This document shows, in pieces, positions 43,619 through 52,106 of a stretch of DNA of 64,000 bases. Under the pieces are notes generated by a model. That model searched no databases. It saw only the letters and a program-made list of their open reading frames with translations, and was not told the origin of the DNA. Numbering within the stretch: the stretch's first letter is position 1; the number at the start of each line of letters is the position of its first letter. The position numbers and the translations under genes are program-made. The stretch comes from Kibdelosporangium philippinense (GTDB lineage Bacteria; Actinomycetota; Actinomycetes; Mycobacteriales; Pseudonocardiaceae), in contig NZ_JAJVCN010000004.1 in NCBI RefSeq assembly GCF_021390435.2, positions 248,001-312,000 of the forward strand, given 5' to 3'.

Positions 43619-44786
43619 TGCCTGCCTCCGCTGCTGTGTCCAGTACGGCTACCGCGAGTCCGGTCAGCTCGGCCACCAGCCCAGGTCTGGTGGTGACCCG
43701 AGGTGTCCGGGTGAGATCGTTGACAATGGTCAGTGCCGCGTGCACGGCTATTCGAGCTTCCGGCTCCGGCAGCGATGGCGCAACGGTCCTGAGCAACGTC
43801 ACCCATTCGGCGACATACGCCCGCTGTACCTTGACCAGTTCCTTGCGGTCCCGGTCCGGCACGTTGCCAAGCTCGCTCGCGAACACCGAAAGCAGGTCGT
43901 CCGACCCGGACACGATGTCCACATAGGATGCCACGAGCCCGGTCAGTGCCTCGTGCGGGGATGGCGCGGTCTCGATCACCCGGCGCGCGCCCACCTGCAA
44001 CCGGTCGGCCATCCGATACCCGGCCGCCATCAGCAGCTCGGCCTTCCCATCGAAATGCCGGTAGACGCTCGGTCCGGCGATCCCGGCCGCGGCCCCGATG
44101 TCCTCCATGCTCACGTCGCGGTACCCGCGTTCACGGAACAGCCGGGTCGCTACCGTCAGTAGCTCCTCACGGCGGGACAGCTGCACAGGAGGCCGTTGCC
44201 ACGAGGCCCGCGTGCTGACCGGAGTTTCCGGCACCGAGCTGCGGAACACCGCACACGCCATCCGCCCGAGCAACTGCTCGAACCGGCGTTTCGGCAGCGT
44301 CACGTGATGGTCGGCAACACTGCCGAACACGCTCAACGCCGCCCAGCTCAGCAACTCAGCGTCATCCAACGCCAGTGAAGGACGGGCGCCGCGCAAAGCC
44401 GAAACCCAGTCGCCCATCAGCTCCGAGCCGCGTTTACGGATCTTGATCTGGTCGGCTTTGTCCAGGTGACGGCCCTGCCAGCGCCACAACGCGGTGATCT
44501 CACGCCGCTCGACCGCCAACGCCGACACGGCCGACACCAGTGCGTCCAGCGGCTGCGATTGAGCCAGCGCCTGATCGGTCACCAGGCCGAACTTGTCCAA
44601 GCCGGTGAGCAGGACATGCGCCAGGACGTCCTGCTTACCGCGGAAATGGCGATACACAGCCGGGCCGGTGACGCCCGCGGCCGCCGCGATGTCGTTGACG
44701 CTCACCCCGTGATAGCCGTGCCTGCGGAACAGCTCGGCAGCAGCGTCGGTCAGCTGCTCCTTGCGGTTGCGCGGTCGGCTGTTCAC
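43581..44786 (-). CDS. Double TetR regulator (two TetR units in one protein)
   Basis: 401 residues from the GTG at 44786 (GGAGGT 10 bases upstream); a TTG at 44819 has no ribosome site. Two complete TetR units: the first HTH is RKEQLTDAAAELFRRHGYHG and VNDIAAAAGVTGPAVYRHFR; the second, about 200 residues later, is RREELLTVATRLFRERGYRD and MEDIGAAAGIAGPSVYRHFD. Both ligand domains follow their HTH. Such fusions act like a preformed dimer. It is divergent from fadAB and cotranscribed with the P450, so a candidate controller of both; a palindrome sits in the gap. Confidence 0.88.
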   Translation of the reverse strand: MNSRPRNRKEQLTDAAAELFRRHGYHGVSVNDIAAAAGVTGPAVYRHFRGKQDVLAHVLLTGLDKFGLVTDQALAQSQPLDALVSAVSALAVERREITALWRWQGRHLDKADQIKIRKRGSELMGDWVSALRGARPSLALDDAELLSWAALSVFGSVADHHVTLPKRRFEQLLGRMACAVFRSSVPETPVSTRASWQRPPVQLSRREELLTVATRLFRERGYRDVSMEDIGAAAGIAGPSVYRHFDGKAELLMAAGYRMADRLQVGARRVIETAPSPHEALTGLVASYVDIVSGSDDLLSVFASELGNVPDRDRKELVKVQRAYVAEWVTLLRTVAPSLPEPEARIAVHAALTIVNDLTRTPRVTTRPGLVAELTGLAVAVLDTAAEAGSGNDAHGRRDSV

Positions 44787-44842
44787 GGCGGGAGTGACCT
44801 CCGTCTCGTAATCGGTCAATAGCTAAGCTAGATCAGCCAGTT

Positions 44843-44874
44843 CTGCTTGACAAGCAGCGGATTCGTTCCATTAT
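44843..44874 (+). promoter_or_regulatory. fadAB promoter with overlapping palindromic operator
   Basis: CTGCTTG-A-CAAGCAG (44843-44857) is a perfect 7+1+7 inverted repeat. A -35 TTGACA (44847-44852) lies inside it, and a -10-like CATTAT (44869-44874) follows after 16 bases. A repressor bound there would block polymerase. The TGCTTG/CAAGCA half-site is shared with the palindrome at 38275-38290. The double TetR divergent from here is the likely ligand. Confidence 0.55.
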
Positions 44875-44917
44875 GTGAATGAGCATTAGCACCAGCGCGG
44901 GTGAGAGGAACTTCGGC

Positions 44918-46132
44918 GTGAGCACAGAAGCGTTCATCTACGAGGCGATCCGAACGCCTCGCGGCCGGGGAAAGAAGACCGGCTCGCTGCACGGCGTCAA
45001 ACCGATCTCGCTGGTGACCGGGCTCATCGACGAGATGCGCACCCGTCACCCCAACTTGGACACCGACCGGGTCAGCGACCTGATCCTCGGCGTCGTGTCG
45101 CCCGTCGGCGACCAGGGCTCGGTCATCGCCCGTACCGCCGCGATCGCCGCCGGGCTGCCGGACACGGTCGCCGGCGTGCAGGTCAACCGGTTCTGCGCGT
45201 CCGGCCTCGAGGCCGTCAACCAGGCCGCGCAGAAGGTCCGCGCGGGCTGGGACGAGCTGGTCATCGCCGGTGGCGTCGAGTCGATGTCCCGCGTCCCGAT
45301 GGGTTCCGACGGCGGCGCGTGGGCGATGGACCCGGAGACCAACTACGAGACCTACTTCGTGCCGCAGGGCGTCGGCGCGGACCTGATCGCCACCATCGAG
45401 GGCTTTTCGCGTGACGACGTCGACGCGTACGCCATTCGTTCGCAGGAACGTGCCGCGAAGGCTTGGGCGGGCGGGTACTTCGCCAAGTCCGTGGTCCCGG
45501 TCAAGGACCGCAACGGTGTGGTCATCCTGGACCACGACGAGCACATGCGCCCCGACACCACGGCCGAGGGCCTGGCCAAGCTCGGCCCGTCGTTCGCCGG
45601 GATCGGCGAGATGGGCGGCTTCGACGCGGTGGCGCTGCAGAAGTACCACTGGGTCGAGAAGATCAACCACGTGCACCACGCGGGCAACTCGTCGGGCATC
45701 GTGGACGGCGCCGCACTCCTGCTGGTCGGCAACGAGCAGGTCGGCAAGGATCTCGGGCTGACCCCGCGGGCCCGGATCGTGGCCACCGCGGTCACCGGCT
45801 CCGACCCGACGATCATGCTGACCGGCCCGACGCCAGCGACCCAGAAGCTGCTGAAGACCGCGGGCCTTGGCATCGAGGACATCGACCTGTTCGAGTTGAA
45901 CGAGGCCTTCGCCTCGGTCGTGCTGAAGTACCAGAAGGACCTGGGCATCCCGGACGAGAAGCTCAACGTCAACGGCGGCGCGATCGCGATGGGCCACCCG
46001 CTCGGCGCGACCGGCGCGATGATCACCGGGACCATGGTCGACGAGCTGGAACGCCGCGAAGCCCGCCGGGCCGTGGTCACTCTCTGCATCGGTGGCGGCA
46101 TGGGCCTCGCCACCCTGATCGAGCGCGTCTGA
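44918..46132 (+). CDS. fadA: Acetyl-CoA C-acyltransferase (thiolase)
   Basis: 404 residues from GTG 44918, chosen because AGAGGAAC lies 6 bases upstream; the 13-residue longer version from ATG 44879 has no ribosome site. Thiolytic cleavage of 3-ketoacyl-CoA, last step of beta-oxidation. Active-site Cys in QVNRFCASGLEAVNQA, His in NVNGGAIAMGHPLGATGAMI and second Cys in TLCIGGGMGLATLIERV. It is followed by fadB after 7 bases; together they form the multienzyme complex. Confidence 0.93.
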   Translation: MSTEAFIYEAIRTPRGRGKKTGSLHGVKPISLVTGLIDEMRTRHPNLDTDRVSDLILGVVSPVGDQGSVIARTAAIAAGLPDTVAGVQVNRFCASGLEAVNQAAQKVRAGWDELVIAGGVESMSRVPMGSDGGAWAMDPETNYETYFVPQGVGADLIATIEGFSRDDVDAYAIRSQERAAKAWAGGYFAKSVVPVKDRNGVVILDHDEHMRPDTTAEGLAKLGPSFAGIGEMGGFDAVALQKYHWVEKINHVHHAGNSSGIVDGAALLLVGNEQVGKDLGLTPRARIVATAVTGSDPTIMLTGPTPATQKLLKTAGLGIEDIDLFELNEAFASVVLKYQKDLGIPDEKLNVNGGAIAMGHPLGATGAMITGTMVDELERREARRAVVTLCIGGGMGLATLIERV

Positions 46133-46139
46133 GGGATCC

Positions 46140-48302
46140 ATGACTGAGAACATGATTCGCTGGGAGCAGGACGCGGACGGCATCGTCACGCTGACGATGG
46201 ACGACCCGGACCAGTCGGCCAACACGATGAACGAGACGTACGCGCGCTCGATGCACGACACGGTCGAGCGCCTGTACGCCGAGCAGGACAGCATCACCGG
46301 CGTCGTGCTCACCTCGGCGAAGAAGACCTTCTTCGCCGGTGGCGACCTGAAGATCATGAGCAAGACCGGCAAGGCCGACGCCGCCGCGATCACCGAGCAC
46401 GCCAACGCCATGAAGGCCGACCTGCGCAAGCTCGAACTGCTGCCCAAGCCGGTCGTGGCCGCGATCAACGGCGCCGCGCTCGGCGGTGGCCTTGAGATCG
46501 CGCTGGCGTGCAAGTACCGGATCGCGTTGGACGCCAAGGGCAGCCAGATCGGTCTGCCCGAGGTCACACTCGGCCTGCTGCCTGGCGGCGGCGGTGTGGC
46601 GCGAACTGTTCGCCTGCTAGGCATCCAGAGCGCGCTGCTGAACGTTCTGCTGCAGGGCCAACGGCACAAGCCGGCCAAGGCCAAGGAAATCGGCCTTGTG
46701 CACGAGGTCGTGGCGACGCCGGAAGACATGATCGCGAACGCCAAGACCTGGATCAAGGCCAACCCTGACGCCGTGCAGCCGTGGGAGGTCAAGGGCTACA
46801 AGATTCCCGGTGGCACGCCTGCGAATCCGTCGTTCGCGGCGAACCTGCCCGCGTTCCCGTCGAACCTGCGCAAGCAGCTCAAGGGCGCCAACATGCCCGC
46901 GCCGCGCAACATCATGGCGGCCGCGGTCGAGGGCTCCCAGGTGGACCTGGACACCGCGTTCCTGATCGAGACGCGCTACTTCGTGGACCTGCTGACCGGC
47001 CAGGTCGCCAAGAACATGATCAAGGCGTTCTTCTTCGACCTGCAGCACATCAACTCCGGCGGCTCCCGTCCGGACGGGTACGAGCGCTACACCGCCCGCA
47101 AGGCTTTGGTGCTCGGCGCGGGCATGATGGGCGCCGGTATCGCGTATTCCTGCGCCAGGGCAGGGATCGAGGTCGTGCTCAAGGACGTGTCCATCGAGTC
47201 GGCGCAGAAGGGCAAGGACTACTCGGTCAAGCTGCTCGAGAAGGCCGTCTCCCGCGGCAAGATCACGCAGGACAAGGCCGACGAGGTGCTCGCCAGGATC
47301 CACCCGACCGACAAGGCCGAGGACGCGGCAGGCTGCGACCTGGTCATCGAGGCCGTCTTCGAGGACCCGTCCTTGAAGCACAAGGTGTTCCAGGAGATCG
47401 AGGGCTTCGTCAATCCGGATGCCCTGCTCGGCTCGAACACCTCCACGCTGCCGATCACGGGTCTGGCTGAAGGCGTGCAGCGCCAGGAAGACTTCATCGG
47501 CCTGCACTTCTTCTCGCCGGTGGACAAGATGCCGCTGCTCGAGATCATCCGCGGCGCCCGGACCAGCGACGCCACGCTGGCCAAGGCGATCGACGTGGCC
47601 CAGCAGATCAAGAAGACCCCGATCGTGGTGAACGACAGCCGCGGCTTCTTCACCAGCCGCGTGATCGGCACGTTCCTCAACGAAGCGGTCGCCATGGTCG
47701 GCGAGGGCATCGCCGTCCCGTCGATCGAGCAGGCGGGCAGCCAGGCCGGATACCCGGCGCCACCGTTGCAGCTGATGGACGAGCTGACGCTGACCCTGCC
47801 ACGCAAGATCCGCGAGGAGACCAAGGCAGGCGTCGAGGCAGCGGGCGGCACGTGGGTCGCGCACCCGTCCGAGGCCGTCATCGACAAGCTGGTGCTGGAG
47901 TACGACCGCAAGGGCCGCTCGACCGGCGCGGGCTTCTACTCCTACGTCGACGGTAAGCGCGCGGGCCTGTGGGACGGGCTGGCTGAGGCGTTCGGCTCCG
48001 GCTCGAAGGAGATCCCCTTCGAGGACATGAAGGAGCGGATGCTCTTCGCCGAGGCGCTGGAAACCGTGAAGTGCTTCGACGAAGGCGTGCTGACCTCGAT
48101 CCCGGACGCCAACATCGGCTCGATCATGGGAATCGGCTTCCCGCCGTGGACCGGTGGCGTGATCCAGTACATCAACGGCTACCCAGGCGGCCTTGCCGGA
48201 TTCGTGGCACGGGCCCGTGAGCTGGCGCAACGCTACGGATCGCACTTCGAGCCGCCCGCCTCGCTGGTCACGAAGGCCGAAAAGGGCGAAATCTTCGAAT
48301 AA
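46140..48302 (+). CDS. fadB: Multifunctional fatty-acid oxidation complex alpha subunit
   Basis: 720 residues. N-terminal enoyl-CoA hydratase/isomerase domain (FFAGGDLKIMSKTG, AAINGAALGGGLEIALACKY, IGLPEVTLGLLPGGGGVART), then a 3-hydroxyacyl-CoA dehydrogenase domain with the NAD-binding LVLGAGMMGAGIAYSCARAG, FIGLHFFSPVDKMPLLEIIR (catalytic His region) and NDSRGFFTSRVIGTFLNEAV. Architecture matches actinobacterial FadB. Translated after fadA with a 7-base gap. The transcript ends at a strong family hairpin with a run of six T. Confidence 0.94.
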   Translation: MTENMIRWEQDADGIVTLTMDDPDQSANTMNETYARSMHDTVERLYAEQDSITGVVLTSAKKTFFAGGDLKIMSKTGKADAAAITEHANAMKADLRKLELLPKPVVAAINGAALGGGLEIALACKYRIALDAKGSQIGLPEVTLGLLPGGGGVARTVRLLGIQSALLNVLLQGQRHKPAKAKEIGLVHEVVATPEDMIANAKTWIKANPDAVQPWEVKGYKIPGGTPANPSFAANLPAFPSNLRKQLKGANMPAPRNIMAAAVEGSQVDLDTAFLIETRYFVDLLTGQVAKNMIKAFFFDLQHINSGGSRPDGYERYTARKALVLGAGMMGAGIAYSCARAGIEVVLKDVSIESAQKGKDYSVKLLEKAVSRGKITQDKADEVLARIHPTDKAEDAAGCDLVIEAVFEDPSLKHKVFQEIEGFVNPDALLGSNTSTLPITGLAEGVQRQEDFIGLHFFSPVDKMPLLEIIRGARTSDATLAKAIDVAQQIKKTPIVVNDSRGFFTSRVIGTFLNEAVAMVGEGIAVPSIEQAGSQAGYPAPPLQLMDELTLTLPRKIREETKAGVEAAGGTWVAHPSEAVIDKLVLEYDRKGRSTGAGFYSYVDGKRAGLWDGLAEAFGSGSKEIPFEDMKERMLFAEALETVKCFDEGVLTSIPDANIGSIMGIGFPPWTGGVIQYINGYPGGLAGFVARARELAQRYGSHFEPPASLVTKAEKGEIFE

Positions 48303-48314
48303 TCCCAGCTCAGC

Positions 48315-48362
48315 CCTCGTGAGTGGTTATGCGTGTTAGAACACGCATAACCACTCACGAGG
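48315..48362 (+). terminator. Family hairpin, copy 4 (fadAB terminator, with T-run)
   Basis: A 23-bp stem (48315-48337 with 48340-48362), loop AG, followed immediately by TTTTTT, a textbook intrinsic terminator. Outer arm CTCGTGAGTGGTTA, inner arm TGCGTGTT/AACACGCA. It starts 13 bases after the fadB stop. Confidence 0.92.
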
Positions 48363-48477
48363 TTTTTTGTGCGCGCGGTCACACCGGTCATCCCGGGTTT
48401 TCGGTGGTTAGGGCACGCGCGAGCTTGGGTACCCGGGCCTCACAACGGACATGACCGGGGTGGGGAGAGAGAACACC

Positions 48478-48780
48478 ATGACGTACACGAAGCGACTGCC
48501 AAAGCCTGTGGTCGAGCAGTGGGACTGGCAGCTGGAAGGCAGCTGCCGTGGTCAGGAGTCTGCTGTCTTCTTCCACCCGGACAACGAGCGCGGCCCGGCG
48601 CGGCGGACCCGTCAGGCCAAGGCCAAGCAGGTCTGCCAGGCCTGCCCGGTGATCGTGCAGTGCCGCCAGCACGCGCTGCGGGCCCGTGAGCCATTCGGCG
48701 TCTGGGGCGGAATGGACGAGGACGAACGCCGCGCGATCTTCTCCAAGCGGACCCGCGAACAACACCAACCCGCTGCCTGA
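48478..48780 (+). CDS. WhiB-family iron-sulfur transcriptional regulator
   Basis: 100 residues from the ATG at 48478, with GGGGAGAGAG about 7 bases upstream; an in-frame ATG at 48451 adds 9 codons. Four cluster Cys: GSCRGQESAVFFHP, and KQVCQACPVIVQCRQHAL (C-x2-C-x5-C). The turn EPFGVWGGMDEDERRAIF and a basic C-terminus with TREQH follow, as in WhiB proteins that bind the major sigma factor. The subtype cannot be assigned with confidence. The upstream sequence is rich in near-repeats of CGGGT but no clear site was identified. Oxygen/NO sensing is family knowledge. Confidence 0.92.
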   Translation: MTYTKRLPKPVVEQWDWQLEGSCRGQESAVFFHPDNERGPARRTRQAKAKQVCQACPVIVQCRQHALRAREPFGVWGGMDEDERRAIFSKRTREQHQPAA

Positions 48781-48816
48781 CAGGACGGTCCCCCCGGTCG
48801 GATACGTTGTGTCACT

Positions 48817-49431
48817 GTGGACACGTTCATGGTTGAGCAGCTGAAGCTGCGCTGGCCCGAGGACTGGACGAAGCTGCACGTCTACTTCGTGCCCGACCCC
48901 GCCGAGATCAAACCGCTGGTCGACGCCTACGCTGCTGTCCTCGACAGCCTGGATTGCGTTGCGCGGCAACCGGTTGAGTGGCTGCACTCGACGATGATGG
49001 TCCTCGACGGCGTGCCTGCCAGTGACGTGCCCGCCGACCAGCGCGCGGAGCTGATCGACCGCCTCAAGCAGGCCGTTTCCGACGTACCCTCTTTTACCGT
49101 GACCTGCGGGCCAGCGGTCGCGGGCCGGGGCACAGTGACCCTGGACATGGTGCCCGACAAGGACTTCGTGACGTTGGTCGGGCGGGTGAAGGCTGCGGCA
49201 GGGCAGATGTTCGGGCCGGAAGCCGTGAAATACGCCAACAACCGGCCGCACATCACGCTCGCGTACGCCACAGGCGACGGCGACTCAGGAATCATCCAGG
49301 ACAAACTCCGGCACGCCACGGACCTGCGCGCGACGCTCACAGTCGACACCGTGCGCCTGGTGGACGTGCTCGTGGACCGTGAGCTTTTCCAGTTCAGGTG
49401 GGAGGAACTGGCCGTGCTGCCGTTGAAGTGA
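48817..49431 (+). CDS. 2H phosphoesterase (2'-5' RNA ligase family)
   Basis: 204 residues, GTG start. The two H-x-(S/T) catalytic motifs characteristic of 2H phosphoesterases are WLHSTMMVLDG and RPHITLAYATGDG. Members act on 2',3'-cyclic or 2'-5' phosphodiester bonds in RNA or cyclic nucleotides. The actual substrate is unknown. It follows whiB by 36 bases and may be co-transcribed; its end overlaps the convergent MAB_1171c gene by 38 bases. Confidence 0.82.
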   Translation: MDTFMVEQLKLRWPEDWTKLHVYFVPDPAEIKPLVDAYAAVLDSLDCVARQPVEWLHSTMMVLDGVPASDVPADQRAELIDRLKQAVSDVPSFTVTCGPAVAGRGTVTLDMVPDKDFVTLVGRVKAAAGQMFGPEAVKYANNRPHITLAYATGDGDSGIIQDKLRHATDLRATLTVDTVRLVDVLVDRELFQFRWEELAVLPLK

Positions 49432-50581
49432 CCTCGGTGCGCACGCGCTCGCGGATGTCCCTGACAGTCGGGTCCTTGGCGAAGGCCTGCGAGACGCGGA
49501 TCAGCCAGTCCCGCTCCGCATTGATGTCTCCCGTGCCAGCGTTCGGACTCTCGGCGGTACGCGGGTCCGGGTGATAGCGAACGCCCGCCGCGTGCGCCTC
49601 GATCGCGCTAGCGGTCACCGCAGCCTCAACCAGAACCTCTATCTGGTCACCCGTAATGCCTCGCTGTTGCGCGGCTTCGGTTGCCCAAGCGCGAACCTCA
49701 GGATGGCAGTACGCGCGGAGAGCCAGGTTCGCGTCACGAATCTCAATCACGCGACGGTAGACGCCGAAGTCGTCGTCATCGACCGCCAGCTTGATCTCCG
49801 GCAACACGCCGTGCAGCTCGCTCCACAATGGCTCAAGCGCCCGCAGGCGACGGGCCGTCCGCGCGCGCCGTATCGGTCGGGCAACCAGCGGCACCACACC
49901 ACCGACGGCGATCAGCGCCGCGGCGGTCGACGACAGCAGCGCGGTCACCTCAGCCTCGGCCGCCACAGGAGACGCACTGAGCCGGTTGATGACGAGAACA
50001 ACGGTCTTCCACAACGCCCACAGCAGACCGGCGAAAGCACCCAGCATCATGATGTTCAACCCGACGCGCAGGGCGCGATCCGTTGCTGCGGCTGAATAGC
50101 GGCGAATCAGTGCCACGAACGCGCCAAGACCCGCCGCACAGTAGGCGCTGAACAACGTGAGGTACGCGGCAATCGTGGGCCTGTTGCCGTAGACGGTCAC
50201 GAACTCGATCTCGAACTGGGTGTCGCCCGCGAACAGCAGAACACCCATCGCGAGCACGACCAAACCAGCGATCACCCCGTGCAGCACGACAAGGCGGCGC
50301 GCCCGCGCCCCTTCCCGCACGGTGTACGCGAGGATCGCGATCACGCACCACCCGGCCACGATCACCAGGCCGTTGCCGATCCAGCGGCCGAAGTTCGGCA
50401 GCGGCTCGAAGGTGTGGATGAGCCGCAACGTGCCCGGCGCGATCGCGAAAGCGGCGAGCCCGAGCAGCGCGAAGCAGGCCACGGCGTAGCGCGCCGCGGT
50501 GTTCACGGTCCCTTGCCTGGCTTTGAAGACAGCGATGACCAGGCAAAGCACGCCGACGGCGTACTTCACGTAATCGACCAC
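49394..50581 (-). CDS. MAB_1171c-family putative transporter, multi-pass membrane protein
   Basis: 395 residues, GTG start. About six to seven hydrophobic segments in the first 240 residues (VKYAVGVLCLVIAVFKA, YAVACFALLGLAAFAI, GNGLVIVAGWCVIAILAYTV, LVVLAMGVLLFAG, YCAAGLGAFVALI, and others), then a soluble helical C-terminus with RALEPLWSELHGVLPEIK. This is the pattern of actinobacterial proteins with a DUF6545-like cytoplasmic domain. Biochemical role is unknown; transporter is only a label. It is last in a run XRE regulator, ImmA/IrrE peptidase, this protein, with 11 bases of spacing. Confidence 0.75.
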   Translation of the reverse strand: MVDYVKYAVGVLCLVIAVFKARQGTVNTAARYAVACFALLGLAAFAIAPGTLRLIHTFEPLPNFGRWIGNGLVIVAGWCVIAILAYTVREGARARRLVVLHGVIAGLVVLAMGVLLFAGDTQFEIEFVTVYGNRPTIAAYLTLFSAYCAAGLGAFVALIRRYSAAATDRALRVGLNIMMLGAFAGLLWALWKTVVLVINRLSASPVAAEAEVTALLSSTAAALIAVGGVVPLVARPIRRARTARRLRALEPLWSELHGVLPEIKLAVDDDDFGVYRRVIEIRDANLALRAYCHPEVRAWATEAAQQRGITGDQIEVLVEAAVTASAIEAHAAGVRYHPDPRTAESPNAGTGDINAERDWLIRVSQAFAKDPTVRDIRERVRTEVTSTAARPVPPT

Positions 50582-50592
50582 GCGTGAGCCAC

Positions 50593-51174
50593 CTATCCGA
50601 AAATTGATCCGAGTCGGTCGAGGCCACCCGCGAGCTCAGGGTTGACCGGGTGCGTCGGGCGGGCGAGGCCGCCGCGGATCAGGATGACAGATGCCAGCAT
50701 CTCCGCTTCGGTCTCCTCGGCCTCGGAGTACACCGTGCGGCCGAGCACCCGGCTGATCAGCTTGGCGGACAGGTTCTTCATCAGCAGCGCGGTGACCGCT
50801 TCTGGCAGCGCGCTCGTTCCTTTGTGGCCGCACAGCAGGTGCCCGATCTCGTGGGCGATGATGTGCTCCTGGTGCAGCCGGGTGGTGTTGGACGCGTAGA
50901 AGATGTAGTCGGCGTCCGGCGTCTCGACGAACATGCCGCACGGAGTGTCCCGTTTGGCGGCCATCCCGACCAGTTCGATCCGCCTGCCGCGGTGCTCGAC
51001 GAGCGCGGCGACGAACGCCTCGGCGCTGAACGGCTGAGGGATGGGCAGACTCTCGGCCAGCTGTTCACAGCGTCGACGCAGATCTTCCAGCGCCACGTTC
51101 ACCCCCGTGATCGACCACCAGCCGACGGCGAGCCGCCGGCACATCGACCAGCGTAACGCCGGGCGATCAGTCAT
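50593..51174 (-). CDS. ImmA/IrrE-family metallo-endopeptidase
   Basis: 193 residues from an ATG at 51174 that overlaps the XRE stop by 8 bases (ATGACTGA). The zinc motif HIIAHEIGHLLCGHKG (H-E-x-x-H) and a downstream Glu in EAEETEAEMLASVILI are visible. ImmA-type peptidases cleave cognate XRE repressors and thereby induce transcription, so the upstream regulator is the likely target. The peptidase is soluble and of typical length. Confidence 0.85.
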   Translation of the reverse strand: MTDRPALRWSMCRRLAVGWWSITGVNVALEDLRRRCEQLAESLPIPQPFSAEAFVAALVEHRGRRIELVGMAAKRDTPCGMFVETPDADYIFYASNTTRLHQEHIIAHEIGHLLCGHKGTSALPEAVTALLMKNLSAKLISRVLGRTVYSEAEETEAEMLASVILIRGGLARPTHPVNPELAGGLDRLGSIFG

Positions 51175-51589
51175 CCGCGCGCCGTTTGGCCTCACGCTTG
51201 GCGATCGCGTCGATCATGTCGTTGATCGTGCCGAGCCCGTCCTCGGACAGGTTCACGGCGCGCAGCGCGACATTGCGGACCTCGGCATTGCGCAGCGCGC
51301 CAAGCAGTTCGAGCTCGGCATGGATCTGCTTGCCCTGGTCGTCGTCGAAGAAGTACGCGACGGGCACGTCGAAGAACTCCGCAAGCGCTTCCATGTGCCG
51401 CTTGGTGGGATTGTCCCGGCGGCCGGTGCGCAGCTGCCAGAGGTACGTCGCGGAGAAGCTTTCGCCGGTCGCCTCCCGGCACGCGGCCGCGACCTCCTCG
51501 TTGGTGTACTGCTCACCATCGGGCCTGCGGACGATCTGGAACAGCTTGTCGATCTTGGCGGCAAGCGTCGGAGCCGTGCCCTCGGTCAT
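51167..51589 (-). CDS. XRE-family helix-turn-helix regulator
   Basis: 140 residues from the ATG at 51589, with GGAGGATCGAG just upstream; a longer frame to 51808 reaches into the non-coding gap. The N-terminal HTH region has TLAAKIDKLFQIVRR, TNEEVAAACREATGESFSAT and YLWQLRTGRRDNPTKRHMEA, like actinobacterial EspR/XRE proteins, followed by FFDVPVAYFFDDDQG. It is the first gene of a trio with ImmA/IrrE and a MAB_1171c membrane protein and is presumably the repressor cleaved by the peptidase. Confidence 0.84.
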   Translation of the reverse strand: MTEGTAPTLAAKIDKLFQIVRRPDGEQYTNEEVAAACREATGESFSATYLWQLRTGRRDNPTKRHMEALAEFFDVPVAYFFDDDQGKQIHAELELLGALRNAEVRNVALRAVNLSEDGLGTINDMIDAIAKREAKRRADD

Positions 51590-52106
51590 CTCGATCCTCC
51601 CCCAGCAGCTCACGTGAATCCGACTACCTGTGACATTCATGCTAGTTGACACGGCGGCCGGCGCCGATAGACTCTCCCATGAGCTGAGATGAATCATGGG
51701 GATATGCGATTCACGGTAGCTGAGTCGTGGCGGTGTTCCGGGGAGCTGGGGGTTTCCCGGAATGCCGCACATCCGCGGTAGGCCGCGCGACGACTGCCAC
51801 ACGCACATCCCGGACCGAGGCTCGCAGGCTTTGCGTCCGCGGTCCTCTTTTCATCTGGTACCGAAACGGGAATTTCGCCGCGCCGGGATGGCCGGTTTAC
51901 CCGGTGTTTGACGCTTGACATCCGGCGCCATGGAATGGCGGCGAAACAAATTACCGTTCCTTTGGGCATGGGAACTTTTGGGCATTGCGGCGGGTATCGA
52001 GGTTCATCGATAGGCGATCCACGTTGCCACCGTGCCGACTTCGCGACCATCGTGATCGAAGTCGACTAGTGAGATGCTGATCGTCAACCCCAGCAATGGA
52101 AACTCC
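51590..52106. other. Non-coding gap with promoter-like elements
   Basis: 517 bases without a convincing gene. It should hold the minus-strand promoter of the XRE trio. On the plus strand, TTGACA (51646-51651) and TAGACT (51668-51673) are spaced 16 bases apart, like a sigma-A promoter, but no gene follows on that strand until the frameshifted remnant at 52107. Small arginine-rich frames here look like noise. Confidence 0.5.

Noticed and set aside
44828..46792. 654-residue minus-strand frame over fadA/fadB
   Set aside because: Antisense shadow of two well-supported beta-oxidation genes.
46617..48245. 542-residue minus-strand frame over fadB
   Set aside because: Shadow with His/Gln/Arg-rich composition and no domain.
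10453..48362. Repeated hairpins as a CRISPR array
   Set aside because: Copies are kilobases apart, palindromic and at gene ends; no spacers and no cas genes.
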